Assembly (NCBI GenBank): GCA_964035015.1
Contig: OZ036003.1
Location: 4,803,754 to 4,867,753 of the forward strand
From: Corallium rubrum
Lineage: Eukaryota; Cnidaria; Anthozoa; Scleralcyonacea; Coralliidae
Length of the DNA stretch: 64,000 bases
Direction: 5' to 3'
Shown: one piece after another, positions 22,680-32,852 of the stretch
Position numbering within the stretch: position 1 is the stretch's first letter
Layout of the letters: every line of letters starts with the position of its first letter
Translations under genes and position numbers: made by a program
Notes under the pieces: model-generated
Database searches by the model: none
What the model was told of the DNA's origin: nothing
What the model saw: the letters and a program-made list of their open reading frames with translations, nothing else

Positions 22680-22723
22680 TTTTAATAGAAAAATTTTGGA
22701 AATCACTGGCTAACTTGTTTTAC

Positions 22724-22777
22724 CTTGACTTTAGAAGCACAGTTAGGATAGTTTGAGTCATTTGGAACCTTGCAATG
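22724..22777 (-). CDS. MGAT5: MGAT5-like glycosyltransferase, exon 3 (module 1, first exon)
   Basis: A 54-nt exon of 18 codons, phase 0 at both ends, with acceptor TTTGTGCAG and donor GTAAAA. It reads HCKVPNDSNYPNCASKVK, equivalent to KCVLPP..GYPHC..KIK just before the WMK exon in vertebrate MGAT5. It lacks the VE..CP half seen in exons 5 and 7, as expected for the first module. Confidence 0.85.
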
Positions 22778-23090
22778 CTGCACAAATAAATCTTACAATA
22801 AAAATATAATAAAAAGTATAATTATAAAAATAATAATAAAAAAAATTACAAAAAATTAATTTTAAAGTTTAAATTATTTTACTGTTGGTACAAGTTACTA
22901 AAATGTATAGAAGTTCATTCCAAAGTTCAATCCGAAGTTTGTTTAGAATTACGTACATTTGATTTGTTACTTAGTGCACCAAGATAAACTTACACTACTT
23001 TAAATAAATGTATACCTGAAACTTTTTAAATTCAAAAATAAATACTGTTAAGACCAGAAAAAATCCCTGTTTGATTAATACTGTATTTAC

Positions 23091-23137
23091 TTTTAAAGAT
23101 AAAATTGCTAAAAATGAAACATTGATGGGCAATATAC
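23091..23137 (-). CDS. Possible small MGAT5-like exon between exons 2 and 3
   Basis: Exon 2 ends in phase 1 and exon 3 starts in phase 0, so at least one exon of 3n+2 nt is needed between them. This 47-nt stretch has acceptor CTGTACAG and donor GTAAAT, enters in phase 1, leaves in phase 0 and has no stop; it would read GILPINVSFLAILSLK. The sequence is not conserved enough to confirm by eye, and a chance match is possible. Confidence 0.35.
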
Positions 23138-24714
23138 CTGTACAGTTGTATAAACATTGAAACTACAATTTTTTCATCATTGATACCCCGGCGAAAATTT
23201 GATGAATTGTTCATGAATAGTTCATGAATTTTGTTCATGAACATCCATGATAAGTACATGAACAGTTCATGCCCATGCATGAACATTAAATGGCACAGTT
23301 CATGAAAGTGATAGTTCATGAACCATAAGTTCATGAACATTTGTGTTCATGAACAGTTCAAGAACTAAATTTCAAGATAAGTTCACGAATTTTTTATGAA
23401 CAATTGATGAATAATGTTCATGAGCTGTTCATGAAAAGACTCATGAACATTAAATGGCCGAATTCATGAAAATTGGAATTCATGAATAATTCATGAACAA
23501 CCACGTTCATGAAGTTTTGAGTTCATGAAGTGTTCATGAATATTGTTCATGAACTGTTCATGAAAAGACTCATGAACATTAAATGGCCGAATTCATGAAA
23601 ATTAGAGTTCATGAATATATTGTTCATGAACTTGTATGTAATCAATAATGATGATGAACAGTGTTCATGAAATGACTCATGAGCGGTAGATATTCATGAA
23701 AATTGAATTGAACTCGTATAGGTTTCAATATTCATGTGATGAAACGTTCATGAAATGACTCGTGAACATTTAGTCGCGGATTTATGAAAATTGCACAGTT
23801 CACCGAATACCTCATGAACTTGTAGTTTTCTAGTGAACGTTGATAATTCTTTCATGAAGTGTTCGTGAACGTTGTTCGTTAAAATGACTCAATAGTCATG
23901 TTGACTTATTCGTTATATTATCAAGGATTCATTAGGGCAGTTTATACGAGAGCTAATAACGCGACATACACAGGACGCGGCTTTATAAAGGGTCCCCTAT
24001 ACCCTTTCACAAAATGCATTCACCTAAAAACATTTAGTCATTTCACGAGTCACAAAAAATCACAAAAATCGCGTTCACACAAAAATCGAGGCAATCACGA
24101 TTCACGTAAAAATACGAAAGAAATTCACAGATTAATATTTCGCATCATCTGACGGATTAATAATATTTCGCATTCTCAAAGTCTTTCTCTTCAATCGCAG
24201 CAGGATGCAGCAAGTTTGAAAGATTTCTTTCTGTCCTTGCAGTCCATTGTAAAGACTAAAGGTTTGTAAACACTGCAATCATGCCAAATTGCGCCTGGCG
24301 TCGCTTTTTATTATCTTTGTCTCAACACTCTGAAGCCTGAAGGTCTTCACTTGACGAGTACAATCGTCTGGAGTTTAAGTCAGAGTAAAATAGTCAAAAT
24401 AATCTGTAAGTACCGGTGTTCAACTGTTCGAAGACAAACAACAGAAATTCCATTAATCCTAAAAAACTGTTCACGCAAAACAGACGATTCACGAATCACG
24501 TTTAATTCTAGCCTTCATTCACGGGTCACGGTTAAATCAAAAGTTACTTTCACGTGCACGTAAAAAGATTTGAAACCTTACGATCACGAATCACGGATTA
24601 AAAAAATCATCGAATCGATCACGTTTCACGGGTAAGTAAAATAACCCAATCACGCTTCACGCAAAAAGTATAGAGGACCCTCGTTATACACAAGACGCGA
24701 AACACTTGTAACAA

Positions 24715-24965
24715 AACATATTCGTTATATTATAAGGAATGCGTAATTGGATTCATTGGGGCCGTTTGTAGGAGAGCTTAACGCAACTTACACAGGACGC
24801 GGCTTACACAAGACGCGAAACACTTGTAACAGTAACAAAACATATTCGTTATATTATAAGGAATGCGTAATTGGATTCATTAGGGCCGTTTGTAGGAGTG
24901 CTAATAACGCAACTTATACACAGGACGCGGCTTACACAAGAAGCGAAACACTTGTATAAAAGGTA
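24715..24965. repeat. Two tandem copies of a 125-bp unit
   Basis: Each unit runs from ATTCGTTATATTATAAGGAA through GGGCCGTTTGTAGGAG, ACACAGGACGCGGCTTACAC and CGAAACACTTGTA. A diverged third copy covers 23909-23990. Confidence 0.8.
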
Positions 24966-25463
24966 CAAAGACTAAATATTCTCGTCTTATACACACGCTA
25001 CGGCCTGTTCAAAAAGGTCGTATAAATGGGTCAGATCAAGGCGCCTCTTATCGGCTCTCGTATAAACGGCCATAATATAAACCTTAGTTTACCCATCGGC
25101 CGAGTTATAACAAGTAACACCTGCGATTTTTGATGCGATAAATATCACCAACTTCTGGTTTAGTGAAACCACGGCACAATCCGCGGACTGTCGTTCACAT
25201 AACATGCATCTAAATTAGAAGTTGGTAATATCGTAACAAAAATCGCACTAAGATCCTTCACAAATATTAAAGCGACGCGCTTTACAAAACCATTAGCCAC
25301 AGAAGTGGTAAGACAATCAGACAAAGCATTTGAAGAAACTCGATTAAACGCTTACACAGAATGTTAATAGGACTACGAAAAAACCCCGAGTAATACAGAT
25401 TATAACCAAGCATTGCAACCGGACTACATGACACAGAGAAGAAACAATTTGACATAGATTTAC

Positions 25464-25621
25464 CTCTGAATGGCACCGATTGTCCGATTGCTAATTTGGT
25501 TCTTTGTAAACGTTGAAGAGAATTTCAGAAGACTGAGAGCTATAGCAACATTAAATGCAAGTACCAGCGCATTTTTCCTCCTTTCTTTAGGACGTTCACC
25601 AGACTGTGTGGAATTATCCAT
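25464..25621 (-). CDS. Putative first exon with a signal anchor
   Basis: The minus strand from ATG at 25621 reads MDNSTQSGERPKERRKNA, then hydrophobic LVLAFNVAIALSLL, then KFSSTFTKNQISNRTIGAIQ, and meets a GTAAAT donor after 25464. A basic N-tail before one hydrophobic segment suggests a type II or signal-anchored protein. It lies inside the TTCATGAAC element, so it may belong to that element or be an alternative first exon. I recognise no family. Confidence 0.35.
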
Positions 25622-26748
25622 TCCATATATCAACGGCTTTTAACGCACGCACAATATTCAAATGTTCAAGGACAGGCGCCAAAATGATAATGACACTTGA
25701 ACGGATTGAATTACGCACTATCATATTATAGCCGCAAGGCCTCAACAGTATATTTTATTTAGTCTACTCTGAGGAGTCTTAGGATTTATAGGTATTATTA
25801 TGTTAGCTAGATCGCAGATGCGAGAACTGCTACTGCTACAAGTCTATTAACGTCCTTTATATTCGATGATAATAATTATGTTGGCAAGAGATTAAGTAAT
25901 TATCTCTTCGGCTTTGCTATTTCATGCCAATTATTGGGTCAAAATAGAAAAATTCAAAGTAAAATTGCCTGCGCTCATTCAGACAACTATATAGCATTTG
26001 GACTAAACGGCTCATTCTTCACTTTAACCTAGACTAAAATGAATTACGGTACGTTTTGACTTTTTGAATCTAGCTAGTCTATATTTAGCCATTTATAGCC
26101 TCACTGTGTAAAATATCTAAAATAAGAAGCTTCAGACCAATTTTGCAGTAAAACCTTAACTGGCAACAAAGACATGCGGATTTGTGTCACAGCGCAAAGT
26201 TTCTGCGCTACATGCAGTGGAATCAAATTAGTACATTTCATGAAATGTATTGTTCATGACCGATGAAATGTTCATGACCAAATTTCATGAACCTTTCATG
26301 ATTCATGAATAACTGTATTTTGTCAAAATTGTAACTTTTGTTCATCAAAATTTCATTAAATATTCATGAACAAGTTCATGAAATTTTCATGAATAATAAG
26401 TTCATGAAATAATCAATAGATTTCCTATGAATATTCATGAACAATCATGAACGATACAACATAATGAACATAAAGTTCATGAACTAATTTGTTGTTCATC
26501 AAACTATTCATGAACTGTTCATGAAATACATTCATGAATAGTTCATGAACAGTTGTTCATGAACTACATGTTTCATTTTTGATGAACTGAACATAACTAT
26601 TCATGAACGGACATGAACATTCATGAACGACCCATGAAAGTTCATCAATTCATGAACAAATTTTCGCCGGGGTGATAATCACACATATTTTCCATACATA
26701 CAGTATATCATCAGGGAAATTTATGAATTATTTTTACTTAAAACATAC

Positions 26749-26928
26749 CATGAGAATTTAAGTTAAAAGTTATGGCTTTCTTGAGAGAATCAACTTCCTT
26801 TAAAAGTCCAGAAAAATCTTGGGAATTTTGAGCTATACTAATTTCAACCCGTTCTTCTAATGTGTGTAGTCGACCGAGCAAGTTTTGTAGCAATATAGCT
26901 ATTGGCTGTTCCTTGTCTTGAAGTTCAA
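26749..26928 (-). CDS. MGAT5: MGAT5-like glycosyltransferase, exon 2 (stem)
   Basis: A 180-nt exon, phase 1 at both ends, with acceptor TTTTTTTATGAAG and donor GTATGT. It reads VELQDKEQPIAILLQNLLGR then LHTLEERVEISIAQN and LKEVDSLKKAI. It corresponds to the helical stem of MGAT5 (LKK.LA.LL.N.L.R...LE..V). A coiled coil is likely. Downstream, the intron carries the TTCATGAAC element 77 bp away. Confidence 0.85.
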
Positions 26929-27546
26929 CTTCATAAAAAAATAGATGTTATGTCATAATATAAAAACAACCTAATTTGTTTTTGAGTTTTATTTATTTAT
27001 ATAGATAATTCACCCATATATATCCGCAAAAATATTAGAAACATGCGACAGTGTATTTATTCATGCAAACACATACACAATACAGTACATGTACATAATT
27101 ATATACATACTATAGATGTACATAATCATTTATGTGTTCAACAAAATTTTCAAATCTGAGTGGTAAAGGGTAGAGTTTAATAAAAGCGACGACTCAAAAG
27201 GACCCATCCAGTCCTTTCACAACTTTTCCAAACAATGTCATCAAATTTGTTTTTTTCCAAATTTGTCATCAAGCTTCAATGAGTCGCAAGATTTTATCAT
27301 TATCTTTTTGATAACCCAGAAATCTGGTTTAACAGCCTATCTTTTGGAGAAAAAAACATATTTACAATGTATTTTGCAAAAGCCATGTTTAAGGATTGCT
27401 TGTGACCCTTTGAGTTATCCCTTTTAGCCAAAACCATGATTAAGACCTACTTAATATGAACGACAGAATGAGTTATTTGATTGGCTATAAGTAACCAATC
27501 GCATTGTCAATTATCAATTCATTCCCATGCTCCTTACTGATTAGGG
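26929..27546. other. Intron 1 stretch, nothing recognised
   Basis: AT-rich unique sequence. No ORF, repeat or element end that I can support, apart from a GGGTTAGGG dimer at its right edge. Confidence 0.5.
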
Positions 27547-27549
27547 TTA

Positions 27550-28116
27550 GGGACCGTTCATTATTTATCGGGGGGAGGGGGATGGGTGAGAAATTGCCAA
27601 ACTTTCTCTTTTTTTTCAGGTACCCCCCAAGCAAAGTTCAAAAATTTCGTAGCCCCCCTGTTTTTATTTGACATAATTTCAGTGCCCCCCCCCCCCCCCC
27701 TTCAAATTCTGACATTAATCTTAAAACTAACCTCACCCACCCTACCTATAAAACCTCAACATTCAACCCCATTAATCCTAAACCTAACCTTAACCCTAAG
27801 CCTAAGCTTAACCCTAAATATAACCTTCTTAACCCCAAGCTTAATTCCCACCTGACCCACACATTAAACCAATTGTCACCTTAACCTTCTCCTTAATCTC
27901 AATCATAATTATTACCCTAACACCTTAAACCTCAAATTATAAACCATTCTCCACTACTTTTCACCAACACAATACACCAGGATCTAAATACCTGAACCTT
28001 ATGGTTTACTTTTACTTTACATTTTACAAAACAACACAAAATAATTCCAATTAAAGACTTCCCCATTTTCTCACCCATCCCCCCCCCCCCCCCTCCGATA
28101 AATAATGAACGGTCCC
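27550..28116. mobile_element. Harbinger-like non-autonomous element
   Basis: Termini GGGACCGTTCATTATTTATC continue into a G-rich stretch and TGGGTGAGAAA, and appear inverted at the right end. Both ends are flanked by TTA (27547-27549 and 28117-28119). GGG-starting termini with a 3-bp TWA duplication fit the PIF/Harbinger superfamily. The interior contains CCTAACC-rich simple sequence. Confidence 0.7.
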
Positions 28117-28119
28117 TTA

Positions 28120-29321
28120 GGGGAACACCGCTGCCAAACGTTTGCGCATGTGTGAATTCACTGAGTAAATATTGCAAGAGAAGTGGGAACTAGCCATGGC
28201 AACAACAACCAGACAGTGAAGACTAAATAAGACTCAACTATTCATTTGTGTTTTAAAAAAAGGGTAAAGAAAATTACAAAGGGGTAAATTCAGAATATGT
28301 TACAATATTGACAAGGAAGTCATGCACAAATTACCTACCTTATCTTTTTGGTAGTATGCTTATAATTTTAACTTTTGTGTTGGACTCTCGGACTAGTCCA
28401 AATATTTCAGTGTTTTCCTGCTCTTTTTCCAAGGCTGAGCTCGGACGTCACACATGTGCAAAACATTTGGCAGCAGTGTTGGTTAGGGGTTTTGTTTGGG
28501 TTAGGTAATCTAAACCAATCAGAAGCCCTATTTCCTAAATAATGTATGTAACTTCCAGTTCTCTTTTTCACCCAGGTTGAAGTTTACTTAATATGTAGTT
28601 GTTTAGGCACTATATTTTAGGTGTACATTACTCTTTCATTGAAAAAATCCATAGTCTCTGTAATATATACAACAATATTCAAACTAATACTAGTAATCAC
28701 TTTAATTATTCAGATATGCATGCACCTGCTTATCTGCATGCAGTGTTAAGAGAATATTCAGCATGAACAAAGTCAAGAGTGTTAACATAGATTTTGCAAT
28801 CAGGAATGACTTATGAGCTTAAATAAATACTGTAATATGTTAATATCATGCCATAAAATGTAAGCTGGTCAGCTGGACATAAGAGGATAAGCCGTTTTAA
28901 TATTATAATTACAACTTACAATACTTGATAAAACAATTGACAGCTGTAATAATTTGATTCAGCAGGTTCTGCCGTTCTGTCAGATTAAAATATGTTGAAT
29001 TCAGTTTTGGTTTGGTTAACCAAAATGCGGTTGACATATTCTGCAACTATAAGCTAACTTATTGAACGGGAACTTATTGCTACAAAATAACACTTGAACA
29101 CAATAATATTAAGTTTATAACATCGTTTATTAACATACTTGATGCTTGTGGAGTCAGGTGCATAATTATACAGTTATATCTACATAAAATATCTACTGAC
29201 TACACACTTGAGAAATAATAACCTTCATGCGTTATATAGTGCTTGTTATACAGATCTGGCAGACAACAATACCAACATACTTAATCCACAATTTAATAAG
29301 ATCGATAAATGACAAACTTAC
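28120..29321. other. Intron 1, nothing recognised
   Basis: About 1.2 kb of AT-rich sequence without repeats or exon-like signals that I can support. Confidence 0.5.
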
Positions 29322-29562
29322 CAGTTCTCTGGCCATCAATACCAAAGACCTTTTCCTTCTTGTCGGCAACAACACGTACATATTCCTTCGATAAGTCTAT
29401 GATCTTTCTTCGTAAGTAATCTTCGTTGATGTGTTGGGTTTGAAATTCCAATTGGATTTTGATAACATAAAGCATCCAAAAGAAACAAACGAATATGAAG
29501 AAGAAAAGTAGTCGACGTGTAGGACGCAGGCGCCTGTGCAACATCGAAGATATCTTCTCCAT
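29322..29562 (-). CDS. MGAT5: MGAT5-like glycosyltransferase, exon 1 (start codon, membrane anchor)
   Basis: It starts at ATG 29562 and ends at a GTAAGT donor after 29322 in phase 1. It reads MEKISSMLHRRLRPTRR, a basic cytosolic tail, then hydrophobic LLFFFIFVCFFWMLYVI (about residues 18-34), then after a linker LRRKIIDLSKEYVRVVADKK. LR..I.DLS..Y...... is the same element that follows the anchor in vertebrate MGAT5. Type II Golgi topology is therefore predicted. This ATG is the first in the frame, and the exon length agrees with the family. The promoter should lie to the right, in 29563-29977. Confidence 0.88.
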
Positions 29563-29977
29563 ATTATAAATTGGTACAAGTTCGCGACATTACATAAGAA
29601 TGTTTTTTTGTACAAAGTCACAGCAAGAGAAACGCGCAACAATATATACAACTCACTACTAGAAAGATATCTAGAAAGCGGCAAAGCGCGCGTCCTTTCA
29701 TGTAAACCACTGATCTCAAATAATATACTCATATTATTTGAGATCAGTGATGTAAACAACCACTCTCGTACCCAGACCCACGCGCTGATGAGTGAGTGGC
29801 TCTTGGGAATCTCTGGAAATATGAGCGTTCTGATTGGCTTTACGAAACAATGAAAATAATTCAAACAAATTCAACAAAATATTGAATTTCAAATCTACAC
29901 TCTGTTTGCCATAAACGTACGTTTGATATAATTTGAATGACAAATCAAATAACAGCAATATGTTAGACTGTGATTAT
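29563..29977. other. Upstream flank of the MGAT5-like gene
   Basis: No TATA box or other promoter element is certain. A strong hairpin lies at 29708-29749 (ACTGATCTCAAATAATAT paired with its exact inverse over a 4-bp loop). Confidence 0.5.
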
Positions 29978-29995
29978 AAATGTTAGAGAATAAAT

Positions 29996-31143
29996 TTTTA
30001 AAAACAAAATTTTTAATAAGATCCAATGTAGGATTACATATAACATTCAATTACAAATAGTATTAATATAAATTATAAATTATAAGCCTATACAAAACGT
30101 GTATTTTACAAAATGGTTATCACATTTCTTTAGTTACATTTGAGAGTTTTTCTCAGATAGTTCAATGTCCGATGCATTGAGAACAGGAGCCCGCTTGTGC
30201 AATGATCGGCTTCCTCTAATGCAAAGAACTTGAGCTCGCAGCAGGGCGAAGGAAATTTTCTTCCGCAGCCAACTCATCACCGTACTTTGCTCAAAGTGCT
30301 TCTTCAAAGCAATCTTGTCTGCCAGCGAGGAAAGGAAATGTTGAGTTTCTCTTCCACACCCGCCAAAAGCACTGAAAACGAGTGGTGTGAAGGATCCATG
30401 CTCAATCTCAATGATGCGTTGATTGTAGTGTCGCTTCTTTTCCTTCTCATTGTCGTTGAAGGCACTGGCGAGGCTCCGGTTTCGATGTGTAGAGGCGTAG
30501 GGGTTAAATACCCGGACATCAAAAAATGCCTTTTCACATCTCTGCCAAAAGCCTCGCGCAGCTATGTCGACTCGAGCATCATCAGCTGAATTGGCACTCG
30601 GTGGCAGCATTTCACCAGATAACGGAGCAAGGGCAGGTTCTTTTGAAACATCATACGCTACTTCATCAATAGCAGCAGCTAGGAGATCGCGTATTTCATC
30701 GTGTCGACGGTGGATGAAGCCTCCTTTCAAGCAGGATAAGGCATGATCAACTGTGAATCCCTTGCCACACGCGCAATGCGTTGGAAGACGTTTCAACTCC
30801 CATCGATAGCGAAGATAGATTGCGTCGTAAAACTCCCGCTTATTTAGGACATACCCCTCATCAGCGAGTGGAAGTGCTGTCAGCCAAATAGACGAAGCTT
30901 TTAACTGGGCAAGGTCATTTGCACGGATCTGTTCTGATGTCATGTGCAATCGCAGATCATCAAGCTGAGCTTTGTACCTTGCTTCTCGTTCGTAGTCAAC
31001 ACGATGGCGTATCTTCTGGATTGGGTCGGTAGACTCGTCAACTTTCTCGTTGTTTTGCTGGATGATCTTTTCAACAAGGCTTTGACATAGGACCATTGAA
31101 TTTTCGTTTTCTTTGGCACACATTTCGGAAAAAATTGAGAAAA
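29996..31143 (-). mobile_element. 1.15-kb retro-inserted unit with 18-bp target duplication
   Basis: The same 18 bases, AAATGTTAGAGAATAAAT, lie at 29978-29995 and 31144-31161. Between them is a minus-strand ORF plus 138 bp of 3' sequence ending in A/T-rich TTAAAAATTTTGTTTTTAAA. A long perfect duplication of this kind is the mark of target-primed reverse transcription. The unit is either a 5'-truncated non-LTR element or a retrocopy. Confidence 0.8.
30134..31123 (-). CDS. Retroelement-type ORF with zinc motif and nuclease-like segment
   Basis: An intact 329-codon frame starts 20 bp from the insertion's 5' edge. It contains a helical N-terminus, LPLADEGYVLNKREFYDAIYL, then LPTHCACGKGFTVDHALSC (a C.C........H...C zinc-type motif), KGGFIHRRHDEIRDLLA, and DARVDIAARGF followed by EKAFFDVRVFNP. 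The D...(about 15)...D.RV arrangement resembles the PD-(D/E)XK restriction-like nuclease at the C-terminus of some non-LTR pol proteins. I recall abundant relatives in cnidarian and sponge genomes annotated as RT-related proteins. No RT core is present here. Function is not known; a domesticated role cannot be excluded because the frame is intact. Confidence 0.7.
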   Translation of the reverse strand: MCAKENENSMVLCQSLVEKIIQQNNEKVDESTDPIQKIRHRVDYEREARYKAQLDDLRLHMTSEQIRANDLAQLKASSIWLTALPLADEGYVLNKREFYDAIYLRYRWELKRLPTHCACGKGFTVDHALSCLKGGFIHRRHDEIRDLLAAAIDEVAYDVSKEPALAPLSGEMLPPSANSADDARVDIAARGFWQRCEKAFFDVRVFNPYASTHRNRSLASAFNDNEKEKKRHYNQRIIEIEHGSFTPLVFSAFGGCGRETQHFLSSLADKIALKKHFEQSTVMSWLRKKISFALLRAQVLCIRGSRSLHKRAPVLNASDIELSEKNSQM

Positions 31144-31161
31144 AAATGTTAGAGAATAAAT

Positions 31162-31356
31162 AGACCGAAATAATAGTTAATTTAACTCAGCGGAAATGTT
31201 GCGTAAGGCACATCATGATTGACAGTCGAAACCAGAGCACATGGTTTCTAACTCAATTAGTGGGGTTATGCAATAACCAAGGTTAACAACTAGGTAACCG
31301 CGCATTGCACAGGATAAACGCAATTAGCAAACAGCATGAGGGGCGTGCTTGGAGAC
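31162..31356. other. Spacer before the 33-bp array
   Basis: Short unique sequence. Nothing is recognised. Confidence 0.4.
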
Positions 31357-32070
31357 TGGGCCGAGATTGCTGCTATCTATGTGAACGTGCTATCCAATAC
31401 TGCCGCTATTCGTTGGATGTGCTATCTAACATTGCTGCTATCTATGTGGATGTGCTATCCAATACTGCCGCTATTTTGTTGGATGTGCTATCTAACATTG
31501 CTGCTATCTATGTGCATGTGCTATCCAATACTGCCGCTATTTTGTTGGATGTGCTATCTAACATTGCTGCTATCTAGCTATCTAACATTGCTTTTATCTA
31601 TCTGAATGTGCTATCCAATACTGCCGCTGTTCGTTGGATGTGCTATCTAACATTGCTGCTATCTATGTGGATGTGCTATCCAATACTGCCGCTATTTTGT
31701 TGGATGTGCTATCTAACATTGCTGCTATCTATGTGGATGTGCTATCCAATACTGCCGCTATTTTGTTGGATGTGCTATCTAACATTGCTGCTATCTATGT
31801 GAATGTGCTATCCAATACTGCCGCTGTTCGTTGGATGTGCTATCTAACATTGCTGCTATCTATGTGGATGTGCTATCCAATACTGCCGCTATTTTGTTGG
31901 AGTGCTATCTAACATTGCTGCTATCTATGTGGGATGTGCTATCCAATACTGCCGCTATTTTGTTGGATGTGCTATCTAACATTGCTGCTATCTATGTGGA
32001 TGTCCTATCTAACATTGCTGCTATCTATGTGGATGTGCTATCCAATACTGCCGCTAGTTTGTTGGATGTT
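31357..32070. repeat. 33-bp satellite, segment 1
   Basis: Two 33-bp variants alternate: GATGTGCTATCTAACATTGC TGCTATCTATGTG and GATGTGCTATCCAATACTGC CGCTATTTTGTTG, giving a 66-bp dimer. The period is a multiple of three, so long open frames appear in all frames. Confidence 0.95.
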
Positions 32071-32852
32071 TTTCATGATGTCTTACTCTGCTAAAGTCAA
32101 CCGAAAAATTTCGGCTGACTCGCGCGGGATTTAAACTCGCACCTTCGGGATTCCGGTCCGCCGCTCTACCTGTTGAGCTATCGAGCCGCACATGCAGGGA
32201 TTGGAGGCAAGTTCTATCCAACTTAAGTGCACGAGATATTCTCGCGACAACTTAACGCTTATCCGTGAGGACGTGCAGTGTTTCAATTCTATTACAGAAT
32301 CATCCTCAGAAACATGAGAAAATTTTTCATGATGTCTTACACTGCTAAAGTCAACCGAAAAATTTCGGCTGACTCGAGCGGGATTTGAACTCGCACCTTC
32401 GGGATTCCGGTCCGCCGCTCTACCTGTTGAGCTATCGAGCCGCACAGGGATTGGAGGCAAGTTCTATCCAACTTAAGTGCACGAGATATTCTCGCGACAA
32501 CTTAATGCTTATCCGTGAGGACGTGCAGTGTTTCAATTCTATTACAGAATCATCCTCAGAAACATGAGAAAATTTTTCATGATGTCTTACACTGCTAAAG
32601 TCAACCGAAACACTGCACATGCACGGATAAGCGTTAAGTTGTCGCGAGAATATCTCGTGCACTTAAGTTGGATAGAACTTGCCTCCAATCCCTGTGTGGC
32701 TCGATAGCTCAACAGGTAGAGCGGCGGACCGGAATCCCGAAGGTGCGAGTTCAAATCCCGCTCGAGTCAGCCGAAATTTTTCGGTTGACTTTAGCAGTGT
32801 AAGACATCATGAAAAATTTTCTCATGTTTCTGAGGATGATTCTGTAATAGGA
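32071..32852. mobile_element. Cluster of three tRNA-derived SINEs inside the satellite
   Basis: There are two minus-strand copies (about 32071-32335 and 32336-32600) and one plus copy (about 32610-32852). Each has a tRNA-like head with TAGCTCAACAGGTAGAGC (box A) and GAGTTCAAATCCCGC (box B), and a shared body (AACTTAAGTGCACGAGATAT on the minus copies) and tail (ATGAGAAAATTTTTCATGA). The tRNA-like heads lie at 32114-32188, 32368-32442 and 32698-32771. The last two copies form an inverted repeat. Confidence 0.85.

Larger units (their letters stand above)
23186..26672. mobile_element. 3.5-kb TTCATGAAC-rich element
   Basis: The ends CCCCGGCGAAAATTTG and CAAATTTTCGCCGGGG are perfect inverted repeats and are flanked by TGATA on both sides (23181-23185 and 26673-26677). 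About 700 bp at the left and 430 bp at the right are built from the palindromic motif TTCATGAAC and variants (GTTCATGAA, TTCATGAAT). The interior holds tandem repeats at 24720-24960 and TTCACG-rich sequence at 24040-24660. I cannot assign a superfamily. Confidence 0.75.

Noticed and set aside
27541-27800. TTAGGG-like and CCTAA-like repeats suggesting a telomere remnant
   Set aside because: Only two units at the left edge; the CCTAACC stretch is degenerate and lies inside a TTA-flanked MITE.
32114-32771. Three possible tRNA genes
   Set aside because: Boxes A and B are present, but the units share a 150-bp non-tRNA body and tail and sit in tandem; they are SINE heads.
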